From the NCBI GenBank assembly GCA_946479895.1, contig CAMLHT010000091.1, positions 1-14,127 on the forward strand: DNA of 14,127 nucleotides, read 5' to 3'. Source of the DNA: an uncultured Gemmatimonadota bacterium (GTDB lineage Bacteria > Gemmatimonadota > Gemmatimonadetes > Gemmatimonadales > Gemmatimonadaceae). The stretch's first letter is position 1; every line of letters begins with the position of its first letter. The notes beneath the pieces were generated by a model. The model did no database searches. It was not told the DNA's origin and saw only the letters and a list, made by a program, of their open reading frames with translations. The translations under genes were made by a program, and so were the position numbers. This document shows positions 8,401 through 13,750 of the stretch, piece after piece.

Positions 8401-8533
8401 TGAGATGCAGAAACCGCTCGCGCTCGCGGTGATCGGCGGCCTCGCGCTATCCACGCCGATCACGCTGTACCTGGTGCCAACGTTGCTCGTGGCCATTCGC
8501 GGGCGGGATTACACGCTCCCGCTCGAGGCGTAG
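5426..8533 (+). CDS. RND-family efflux pump (AcrB/HAE-like inner-membrane transporter)
   Basis: 1035 aa from ATG 5426, with GGAG ten bases upstream and one base after the adaptor stop. The layout is that of RND pumps: TM1 at about 24-43, a first porter loop, TM2-TM6 at about 340-490, TM7 near 536, a second porter loop, and TM8-TM12 to the end. The proton-relay residues of AcrB are all present at matching positions: Asp406-Asp407 in TM4 (VIDDAVVVTEN), Lys935 in TM10 (IVKNGIILLDF), and Arg966 and Thr973 (RLRPILMT). Heavy-metal pumps of the CzcA type instead have a D..DGAVV..EN signature and lack the Lys, so this is proton-driven efflux of the multidrug-like branch. The specific substrate cannot be read. 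It is the last intact gene of the operon; a dead PAP2 gene follows. Confidence 0.95.
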   Translation: MAAVPEPGVERSGKSLFALLARQRRVVYLLVTLLSFGGIWAALNLPSAIYPELTFSRITVVAQGSALGARQILFAVTRPIEEAVSAVPGVTRVQSRSIRGGAEINITFSEKTDMQYALQQVQQRVSQVEGQLPQGLDIETERLTPSLFPILSYNLEGGEAATLNDIATYQVRPLFARVPGVGRVDVQASAVREIQVIADPARLAAQQMTYEDLAAAIQKASTVSAVGRMPANYRQYLIVTTTEARTPDDIANIVVGHGLRVRDLASVIPGTEDKVRIVAGDGRPAALLNITRQIGGNTVAIADSIATLATSIQKTLPAGVHLKAVYDQAALVRDAVKSVRDAMLIGAVLAVIILLLFLRHARITAISASSIPLTMAITVFIMSRIGQTFNLMTLGAMAIAIGLVIDDAVVVTENIVRHLSLGAERHVAIREAVQELIWPVTTSTITTVVVFLPLGLLTGVEGQFFKALSVTLTISVLVSLLLALTIIPVLSEQFLTTETRSAEQETGLLAHVGRRIDAVSERYERSLASALHHTRLMIVGAVLLVVAGVVVHQFVGSGFLPEMDEGAFVLDYTSPGGTALPETDRMVHQAEQILMQTPEITGISRRTGAELGLFATEQNTGDIVARLKPNSQRDRSIFEVIDEVRVKIQRAVPRLRIEFVEILSDVINDLAGAARPVEIKLFGADLDQIEAYGTKLGDQIARVDGIEDPFNGVVEPSAEMAMTVNTTEANRVGLTPDEVSAQVSGALLGVDAGVVRLSDRQVGVRVRAPDSVRYDPLQLDALPVLSPLTRASVPLADLASFQSGDARSALLRENQQQMIDMTADISGRSLGAVMNDVKAVIAKNPPPSGVRLELAGQYASQQQAFHALLIVLALAALSVVAVMVVQFESFVEPLVVLLAAPLSFVGAMVLLLITGTPLNVSSFMGLILLVGLIVKNGIILLDFTHHRMRTGGLALEPAIREAAHIRLRPILMTTLCTLFGLLPLALGLGAGSEMQKPLALAVIGGLALSTPITLYLVPTLLVAIRGRDYTLPLEA

Positions 8534-8538
8534 CATGA

Positions 8539-8886
8539 CATCGTCCGGCCCTCGCCATCAACGCCTGGTTCCACCTCCACGCCACGCCAGCAGGACTCGC
8601 GGTGTCCAAGGTGATCACGTACGGAGAAACGCTGGGCGTCGTAGCCGTCGTCCTCATCGCCGCCGGCTGGCTCTGGTGGAGCGGCTATCGGTTCCAGTCG
8701 GTCGCCTGGCTGGCAACGAACGCCGGCGGCGTGATCGTCGAGGACGTATTGAAGCGTAGCGTGCATCGCACGCGTCCCCAGTACGCAGCGGCGTTCCTGC
8801 ACGGCCACTCCTGTAGTTTCCCGAGCATGTCGACGATCTGATATACCATGCTCGCCCAAGCCATACTGCCGCGCAATACGGCTTCA
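8539..8886 (+). pseudogene. Degenerate PAP2-family phosphatase gene
   Basis: One frame reads ALAINAWFHLHATP, a glycine-poor membrane helix (VVAVVLIAAGWLWWSGYRF), then KRSVHRTRP, which fits the first PAP2 phosphatase motif (K, six residues, RP), and then SFPS, where the family needs PSGH. Here SFPS is followed directly by MSTI, a TGA stop (8839-8841) and, in the same frame, YTMLAQAIL, which is what normally follows the Gly-His-Ala of active enzymes. So three codons including the catalytic His are missing and a stop has appeared. There is no start codon upstream (TGA at 8536-8538), and the third motif (SR...H...D) is not found downstream. A GTG at 8602 could start a 79-aa peptide, but it could not be an active phosphatase. 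With the intact gene at 9039, this accounts for most of the 505 bases after the pump; 8887-9038 shows no gene. Confidence 0.7.
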
Positions 8887-8893
8887 CGGGAGG

Positions 8894-8909
8894 ACCGGCG
8901 TGGGCCGGT
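8894..8909. terminator. Stem-loop after the efflux operon and PAP2 remnant
   Basis: ACCGGC-GTGG-GCCGGT is a perfect 6-bp GC-rich stem with a 4-nt loop, in the gene-free stretch between the PAP2 remnant and the DUF2892 gene. There is no T-run after it, so a role as an intrinsic terminator is uncertain. Confidence 0.25.
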
Positions 8910-9038
8910 CATCGCGTGTCACTTCTTCCCCGACAGCGCCGATCGGGGGAACACTTCATCCTTCCCGCAGCGGACGCGGGATGTCACCGCGTCGAACACC
9001 GGTGTCGCTGCACACTCAACAGTGCGGAGGATGAAATC

Positions 9039-9239
9039 ATGACACGCAACATCGGTACAGCCGATCGCTGGCTGCGCGCCGCCGTCGGCATCGCGCTCGT
9101 CCTGCTCGTCTTCTTTGGACCGCGCACTCCGTGGGGCTGGCTGGGACTCATCCCTCTCGCTACGAGCCTCGTCGGGTGGTGCCCACTGTACAGCGCACTC
9201 GGGATGTCCACCCGTCGTCACGCCGGGCTGCAGGGCTAG
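9039..9239 (+). CDS. Small DUF2892-type inner-membrane protein
   Basis: 66 aa. ATG 9039 is preceded by GGAGG with an eight-base spacer, which rules out the longer in-frame extension upstream. The start MTRNIGTADRWLRAAVGIAL, two hydrophobic segments (about 12-27 and 33-46) and the conserved GWCPLYSALG near the C-terminus (Cys48) are the hallmarks of the DUF2892/YgaP membrane-domain family. In other bacteria this unit occurs alone or fused to a rhodanese domain. It has no obvious operon partner here: a PAP2 remnant lies upstream and an insertion-sequence remnant downstream. The family call is strong. The function is not established; a role in sulphur or redox chemistry is only suggested by the YgaP fusion. 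Confidence 0.88.
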   Translation: MTRNIGTADRWLRAAVGIALVLLVFFGPRTPWGWLGLIPLATSLVGWCPLYSALGMSTRRHAGLQG

Positions 9240-9254
9240 GGCGCGCGTTCAGGG

Positions 9255-9400
9255 CAGGGTAGCCAAAGGAGTACGGCCGCGACGGTGCCGTCGGCGAAGT
9301 GCGTGTGATGGTCCCGTGCTGGCCGTCGGTCCATGGCAGCTGCGGAGGCAACAGGCGACGCAGCCGTTCCCACTTCCCGTCAGTCAGGTTCTCACGACTC
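9255..9400 (-). pseudogene. Frameshifted remnant of an IS5-type transposase N-terminus
   Basis: On the minus strand, 9330-9387 reads LTDGKWERLRRLLPPQLPWT, which closely follows the well-known N-terminal pattern of IS5-family transposases (LTD.QWERL.PLLPPQ.P.TGRP). Directly after it, in a shifted frame, comes RRPARDHHT, the expected continuation (GRPARDHRT), so a small indel has broken the reading frame. Nothing recognisable of the catalytic DDE domain is present and no terminal inverted repeats were found. It fills the 267-bp gap between the DUF2892 and cupin genes; the exact ends of the remnant are uncertain. Confidence 0.55.
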
Positions 9401-9506
9401 ACCCCTCCCACTACCCCGGGCGGAGGACCTGTTCTATGCTCCACGAACGGGTTCCGGTTGCGTGGCTGCCGGCCCGAATCGGCCAGAACTCCCATCCGGA
9501 TTCCCC

Positions 9507-9944
9507 GTGTCCGACAGCGTGACGCCCAGTCCCGCCACTCCCGGTGCGCCGCCCACTGCGTACCCGTATGCGACGCACCTGAACGTGCTCGTTCCAGCCC
9601 TCGAGAAGGTCGCCCTCGACCCGCTGGTCGCCGCCGTGACCGACCAGTGGTACAACCAGACGCTGTGCCGCGTGAACGACAGCGTGGTGCGGCTCGGGGT
9701 CATGCAGGGCAGCTACCACTGGCACAAGCACGACAATGACGACGAGTTCTTCTTCGTGCTCGAGGGCCGCTTCCTCATCGATCTGGAGCCCGCGGCCGAT
9801 GGGGAGACGCCGGGGCGCGTGGTCACGCTCGGACCGCGCGAGGGCTTCGTCGTGCCGAAGGGCGTCGTGCACCGCACCCGGGCACCGAAGCGCTCGGTGA
9901 TCCTCATGATCGAGACCGCGGCCATCGTGCCGACCGGCGACTGA
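9507..9944 (+). CDS. Small cupin-domain protein
   Basis: 145 aa from GTG 9507. The frame is open back to an ATG at 9333 (203 aa), but those extra codons lie opposite the transposase remnant and have no cupin character, so the later start is preferred; neither has a clear ribosome-binding site. A single conserved beta-barrel is visible. Motif one is YHWHKHDNDDEFFFVLEG, giving probable metal ligands His73, His75 and Glu80; motif two is PREGFVVPKGVVHRTRA, giving His122. All four ligands are present. It resembles the short soluble cupins that in many genomes are annotated only as cupin-domain proteins, which may be enzymes or ligand sensors. No neighbour suggests a pathway. Family call strong, reaction unknown. 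Confidence 0.85.
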   Translation: MSDSVTPSPATPGAPPTAYPYATHLNVLVPALEKVALDPLVAAVTDQWYNQTLCRVNDSVVRLGVMQGSYHWHKHDNDDEFFFVLEGRFLIDLEPAADGETPGRVVTLGPREGFVVPKGVVHRTRAPKRSVILMIETAAIVPTGD

Positions 9945-9999
9945 CGGACGGCCCCGACCACGCGCATGCTGGCTGCCGGGCGGGATGTGCCGAGCCTCA

Positions 10000-10032
10000 G
10001 TTGAAACGCGGTCCCGAACGCCGCTGTTCAAC
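10000..10032. terminator. Imperfect hairpin between convergent genes
   Basis: GTTGAAACGCGG and CCGCTGTTCAAC pair over 12 bp with two central mismatches around a nine-base loop. It sits in the 168-bp gap where the cupin gene (+) and the DUF4389 gene (-) converge, a place that suits a two-way terminator, though neither side has a T-run. Confidence 0.35.
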
Positions 10033-10112
10033 CCGCTGTCGCGCGGCACGCAGTGGGTCGCGTGACGGAGCGCCGTCAACGGCCGCCGGGGCGGAGCTTT
10101 TGCCCACACGAC

Positions 10113-10787
10113 CTAGTCCAGCGTGAACGGCGGGTACTCGTCGGCGAGCAGCAAGAGGTATGCTTCCACCCGTGTGGTCCACCTGAGGACGCCGATGCCG
10201 AACTCGTACAGCGCCTTCGGGTACCGGCCGGTGACGAGGATGGCGAACCAGGCGACCAGCGTCGTGACGCCCCAGGCGGCGCCGAGCAGCCACACGATGA
10301 TGACGTGCGGGATGGCCGTGATGGGGCGGAGGCCCACTGACAGGCGGTCGCGCGGGTTGACGAGCGCAGGCAACTCGACGGCCACAGGATAGTCTGCGTC
10401 GCCGAAGGGCGGATACTCGTCGCGGAGCAGTGTCACGTACGCCGATGCGCGCACGTGCCACCTGAGGTAGAACGCCGACAGCGTCGCCAGCCCCTCCGGC
10501 GCCCGACCGGCGAATACGATGGCGAACCAGGAGATGAGCGCACACACGGCGGCGACCGCGCCGAGCGCTCCGGCTCCCGCACCCCACGCGTAATCCGTGG
10601 CGCCTTCCGGGGTGCGGCTCCATGTGAGGGCAAATGCGATCGGCGCACCCACGATCAACAGGTGCGGAATCGCGAGGATCCATCGGAACCCCACGGTGAG
10701 GCGGTTCCGGTCGTCGAGCCGGGGATCGACACGGAGGTGAACCGGGTACGGCGCGGTGGTCTTGAGTGGGATGGCATGCGATCCCAT
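10113..10787 (-). CDS. Membrane protein with two tandem DUF4389 domains
   Basis: 224 aa from ATG 10787, preceded by GGAGG five bases upstream, which favours it over a start nine codons earlier. The protein is an internal duplication. Copy one (about 14-128) and copy two (about 133-221) share the same order of motifs: YPV, then R..L.VG.R....IPH..IV, a hydrophobic segment, WFAI...GR.P, R.....Y...L.DEYPPF. Each copy contributes membrane helices (about 34-56 and 72-94; about 154-187). These motifs define DUF4389, found in Actinobacteria and other soil bacteria, with no known activity. It lies 176 bp downstream of the YncE-type gene on the same strand; a shared transcript is possible but the gap is wide. 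A palindrome lies 35 bp before the start. Confidence 0.85.
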   Translation of the reverse strand: MGSHAIPLKTTAPYPVHLRVDPRLDDRNRLTVGFRWILAIPHLLIVGAPIAFALTWSRTPEGATDYAWGAGAGALGAVAAVCALISWFAIVFAGRAPEGLATLSAFYLRWHVRASAYVTLLRDEYPPFGDADYPVAVELPALVNPRDRLSVGLRPITAIPHVIIVWLLGAAWGVTTLVAWFAILVTGRYPKALYEFGIGVLRWTTRVEAYLLLLADEYPPFTLD

Positions 10788-10821
10788 GTGAGCCTCCGGG
10801 CGTTGGCGATGCAACCTGCCG

Positions 10822-10834
10822 GCTCATCATGAGC
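10822..10834. promoter_or_regulatory. 13-bp perfect palindrome before the DUF4389 gene
   Basis: GCTCAT-C-ATGAGC lies 35-47 bp upstream of the DUF4389 start, where an operator overlapping a promoter would be expected. It shares the heptamer TCATGAG with the palindrome at 711-717. A sequence this short can occur by chance. Confidence 0.25.
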
Positions 10835-10963
10835 GCAGTCCGGCGAGTGCGCTGTCGGGGTTTGGTGGACGGCGCTCGCGGGACGGATCAGCCTGACGGA
10901 GCCCTTCGCCAGTCGCGGCCCCGGATCGCCGGGATTGCGAGTCCGCGATCCGGCGGCTCGAGA

Positions 10964-12007
10964 TCAGTGATGGATGGCGATCAGCCACGCCGCCACCTGG
11001 GGACCACGGGGCGCCCGGCCGCGTCCCGGCGCGGCTGCGGGCGCACCTGCAGGTGCGGGCCCGAACTCCGGCGTGAAGACGTATGCCGTATGCGTCTTGG
11101 GATTCAGGGCGATGGTGCGCGCGCCCCTCATAGTCGGAACGGTGGCAACCACGCGGTACGAATCCGGCCCGTCCTCGTGTACCACCGTCACGTTGCCGTC
11201 AGCGCCACTCGGGATGTAGAGGAGCCTTTCGGCCGGGTCGAAGGCGATGCCGTCCACCCCACCGCCGTTGGGGATCCGCGCCACTACACGTCCGGTCGCC
11301 GCATTCACCACCACCGAAGTGTCACCACACGCCGAGAAGATCCGGTTGGTGGCGCGGTCCATGGCGATGCCGGTCGGGTGATTGCACGGGGCAATGTTCC
11401 ACGTGTCCGCCACCTTCCATGCGCGATCGTCGATCACGTCGATGGCGTTCCGGTCCTCGAGGTTGATGAACACTCGGCCGCGTCCGTCGCTCACCCCGGC
11501 TTCCGGGGCGTCACCGCTCGTGTTGAGTCGCGCGACGACGTCGCCGTTGCGAGCGTCCATGACGACCACGGTTCCGTTCGGGCGGCTGTGATTGATCGTG
11601 AGTGCCCTGCCGCTCGCGTCGTCGTACATGAAGCCGTCGAGTCCAGCGGCGCCGGTGTGCACCTGCCGGAGCACGGCGAGCGAGGCAAGGTCGAACATCG
11701 TGGACGTCGAGTCGCCGGCGTTCGTGGTGAACCCACGGTTCGTGGCATTCACGACCAGGGCGCCGTGGGTGCGTGGAAGGCCGGTAATGTCCCCCACGAC
11801 CTTCCCGGTGGCGGCATCCACGACCTGGATGTGCGTGCCGCGCGACACGAATACGCGGTCAGCCGCCGTGTCGACCGTCAGGTAGTCGAAGAATCCCTCC
11901 CCGCCAATGTCGTACCGCTGCGAGTGGAACGACTGCGCGTGAACGACGCAGGGGACAGCCGCGGAAGCAGCGGCGGCGAGCAGGGAGCAGAGCATGACGC
12001 GCGTCAT
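10964..12007 (-). CDS. Secreted YncE-like beta-propeller protein
   Basis: 347 aa from ATG 12007, with GAGG seven bases upstream; the 39 extra in-frame codons further upstream are not needed. Residues 1-24 form a Sec signal peptide (LCSLLAAAASAAVP, cleavage after VVHA). The rest is a seven-bladed propeller of YVTN/YncE repeats, seen as recurring strands such as IQVVDAATGKVVGDI (60-74), TVVVMDARNGDVVARL (146-161), AIDVIDDRAWKVADTW (188-203), SVVVNAATGRVVARI (231-245) and VTVVHEDGPDSYRVVATV (273-290). An Ala/Pro/Gly/Arg linker (about 316-336) precedes the last strand. Such proteins work in the periplasm or outside; ligands are rarely known. It is paralogous to the truncated gene at the left edge. 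It is 89 bp downstream of a small unknown gene on the same strand. Confidence 0.88.
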   Translation of the reverse strand: MTRVMLCSLLAAAASAAVPCVVHAQSFHSQRYDIGGEGFFDYLTVDTAADRVFVSRGTHIQVVDAATGKVVGDITGLPRTHGALVVNATNRGFTTNAGDSTSTMFDLASLAVLRQVHTGAAGLDGFMYDDASGRALTINHSRPNGTVVVMDARNGDVVARLNTSGDAPEAGVSDGRGRVFINLEDRNAIDVIDDRAWKVADTWNIAPCNHPTGIAMDRATNRIFSACGDTSVVVNAATGRVVARIPNGGGVDGIAFDPAERLLYIPSGADGNVTVVHEDGPDSYRVVATVPTMRGARTIALNPKTHTAYVFTPEFGPAPAGAPAAAPGRGRAPRGPQVAAWLIAIHH

Positions 12008-12096
12008 CGACGTACCTCGGTCGCGAGGGTGGGATGACGAGTAATACCATCGACCGCGCCGGAGCGTTTGGCGCGGATGCTCGCAGGAGCCGCCGC

Positions 12097-12297
12097 TCAG
12101 CGGCGTTGTCGCTCGATCCCCCACATCAGCGTGGCCTCGTCATCCATCCGGTACTCGGCCATGCGCGTGGCAGCGCGAAGGGCCTCGATGTCCGTGAGGT
12201 GCGGCGAGAGCTGGCGAATCTTCGGATAGAGCTCGCGAACCAGTGCGTCGAACTGCTCGGCTCTTGGCTGGGCGAGAGGGTACTTGTCATCGGTCAC
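12097..12297 (-). CDS. Small protein of unknown function (66 aa)
   Basis: I do not recognise this protein. The start is chosen as GTG 12297 because GGGAG lies six bases before it; an ATG at 12303 would have that motif directly abutting it, which would not work, though it may be what a gene finder calls (68 aa). The product is soluble and mainly helical, with no signal peptide, Cys or membrane segment. It has a charged N-terminus (VTDDKYPL), a helix around FDALVRELYPKIRQL and an Arg/Glu-rich C-terminal half (ALRAATRMAEYRMDDEATLMWGI is the longest apolar-charged stretch, read in two pieces). It lies 89 bp upstream of the YncE-type gene on the same strand and is divergent from the redox operon. 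Coding status is likely but not proven. Confidence 0.5.
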   Translation of the reverse strand: MTDDKYPLAQPRAEQFDALVRELYPKIRQLSPHLTDIEALRAATRMAEYRMDDEATLMWGIERQRR

Positions 12298-12459
12298 GTC
12301 CATCTCCCGGCGTCGGGGGGTGGCACGCTGGTCGTCAGTGATCAGCCTGCTTGGTCCATCAACGAGTATCGGCACCGTACCGCTATGGTGATGTGCGATG
12401 CGTCACGCGAGGCCAGTCAGATAGCTCGACAAGGCACGGAACTGGCGCGTACCGCGAGT

Positions 12460-12480
12460 CGGGGGCGAACGGCGCCCCCG
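12460..12480. promoter_or_regulatory. Perfect GC-rich hairpin upstream of the redox operon
   Basis: CGGGGGCG-AACGG-CGCCCCCG: a perfect 8-bp stem with a 5-nt loop, 36 bp before the start at 12517. It lies in the 213-bp divergent spacer (12304-12516), which otherwise shows no gene. It could be a 5'-leader structure of the operon or a terminator without a T-tract for transcripts entering from upstream. No promoter hexamers could be assigned. Confidence 0.4.
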
Positions 12481-12516
12481 CTGTGACACGGAATCACCTT
12501 CAGCTCATCGCCAGCG

Positions 12517-13185
12517 ATGCCGCTACTCCCAATTCTCCTGACGGCGGTCGTGATTGCGGCTCCCGATGCACCGCGGCGATCGCCAGCGCCCCTCGATGGC
12601 GATACCTCCGTCGCCGTCACGAGCCTCGACAGCATCGCCAGGCGTACCACCGGCGATTCGGCGCTGACGATCCTCGTGCCGCCGATCGATGCACGACTGC
12701 TGCCGGCGCCGTCGGCAGCGGACACCGTCAGGCGTCGCGCGCGCGCGGTGGAGGTCAGCGATGCATACGAGACCCGGCTCCGAATCCACCGCTACGCCTC
12801 GTACACCATGATTCCCCTGTTCGCCCTGCAGTCGGTCGCGGGGAACCAGCTCTACCAGGCGGACAGGACCGGCGCCGAGAAGCCGGGATGGGCGAAGGGG
12901 ACGCACGCCGTGGGCGCGGCGGGCCTCGCGGCGCTGTTCACCGTCAACACGGTGACCGGCGTGTGGAATCTCTGGGAATCGCGCGACAACGAGACGGGGC
13001 GCACGAAGCGGTGGATCCACTCGATCCTGCTGCTCGCGTCGGACGCAGGTTTCACGTACTCCGGCATCTCGGCCGGGGACGCGGAGGAATCGCAGGCCAC
13101 GCGCGACCGGCATCGGAACGTGTCGTATGCCGCCATGGCGAGCGCGCTGGCCGGATATGCGGTGATGCTCGTCGGCGATCACTAG
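12517..13185 (+). CDS. Four-helix membrane protein, possibly cytochrome b561-like
   Basis: 222 aa from ATG 12517, the only start in this frame after a stop at 12484. Residues 1-15 are a signal-like hydrophobic segment, followed by a Pro/Ala/Asp-rich extracytoplasmic stretch (16-85). Then come four membrane helices, each opening with a histidine: His91 (IHRYASYTMIPLFAL), His130 (THAVGAAGLAALF), His168 (WIHSILLLASDAGF) and His199 (RHRNVSYAAMASALAGYAV). Four His at the same end of four helices is the pattern expected for b-type haem binding in b561-like bundles, but that is inference; no family name is certain. It is first in a plus-strand operon, 15 bp before another four-helix protein and followed by a Rieske protein, which supports an electron-transfer role. 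No strong ribosome-binding site was seen. Confidence 0.8.
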   Translation: MPLLPILLTAVVIAAPDAPRRSPAPLDGDTSVAVTSLDSIARRTTGDSALTILVPPIDARLLPAPSAADTVRRRARAVEVSDAYETRLRIHRYASYTMIPLFALQSVAGNQLYQADRTGAEKPGWAKGTHAVGAAGLAALFTVNTVTGVWNLWESRDNETGRTKRWIHSILLLASDAGFTYSGISAGDAEESQATRDRHRNVSYAAMASALAGYAVMLVGDH

Positions 13186-13200
13186 CCGGGCCCGCGACCG

Positions 13201-13707
13201 ATGATCTTCGAGACACCAGCCGCCCTCGCGAGCTTCGTCGCGCCGTGGGCGAAGTACTACAGCGACTCACGCACCGCGGAGACGATCGTCACGTTCCTTC
13301 ACATCGCGCCGCTGGTCGTGGGAGGTGGGCTGGCGATCGCGCTCGACCGCGCGTCGCTGCGCGTGCCGCACGACCAGCCGGGAGAACGGGCGCGCCACCT
13401 CGCCGAGCTGGGATCGGTGCACACCGTGGTCATCGGCGCCCTCGCGCTTTCGTTCCTCAGCGGGCTGCTGATGCTGGCGGCGGATCTCGACACCTTTCTT
13501 CCGTCGTGGGTGTTCTGGGTGAAGATGGCCCTCGTCGCCGCACTGCTCGCCAACGGGGCGATGATGCGCGGCCTGGAGCGACGGCTCAGTCGGCCAGGCG
13601 CCGAGCGTGAGGATCAATGGCATCGTCTCCGGGGTACTGCAATCACGAGCCTCGTGCTCTGGCTCGCCATCACGCTCGCCGGCGTCATGTTGACCAACGC
13701 CGCGTAG
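13201..13707 (+). CDS. Four-helix membrane protein (CopD/DUF2214-like), putative redox partner
   Basis: 168 aa from ATG 13201, 15 bp after the previous stop. There are four predicted membrane helices: about 27-48 (TIVTFLHIAPLVVGGGLAIAL), 72-94 (SVHTVVIGALALSFLSGLLM), 102-121 (WVFWVKMALVAALLANGAMM) and 145-164 (GTAITSLVLWLAITLAGVML). His34, His74 and His141 sit at or near helix ends. The arrangement recalls small membrane proteins annotated as CopD-like, DUF2214 or DUF2269, but I cannot fix the family by eye. The His placement and its position between a b561-like protein and a Rieske protein suggest a haem-binding membrane subunit; this is inference. The Rieske gene begins 43 bp downstream on the same strand. 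Confidence 0.78.
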   Translation: MIFETPAALASFVAPWAKYYSDSRTAETIVTFLHIAPLVVGGGLAIALDRASLRVPHDQPGERARHLAELGSVHTVVIGALALSFLSGLLMLAADLDTFLPSWVFWVKMALVAALLANGAMMRGLERRLSRPGAEREDQWHRLRGTAITSLVLWLAITLAGVMLTNAA

Positions 13708-13750
13708 CAGCAGCATCCGGGCGTGGTGTCACCCCCGACATGATGTCAGC

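Noticed and set aside
5426..8533. Naming the pump as a heavy-metal (CzcA/CusA) exporter
   Set aside because: It has the AcrB-type Asp-Asp and Lys relay and lacks the HME signature in TM4.
8848..9042. 64-aa plus-strand frame after the PAP2 stop
   Set aside because: Its first residues continue the broken PAP2 frame and the rest has no family pattern; treated as part of the pseudogene and non-coding tail.
10766..12037. 423-aa plus-strand frame opposite the propeller gene
   Set aside because: His/Arg/Val-rich shadow with no recognisable motif, while the minus strand encodes a clear secreted propeller.
12351..13610. 419-aa plus-strand frame overlapping the redox operon
   Set aside because: Arg-rich shadow of the two membrane-protein genes, whose own frames show helices and conserved His.
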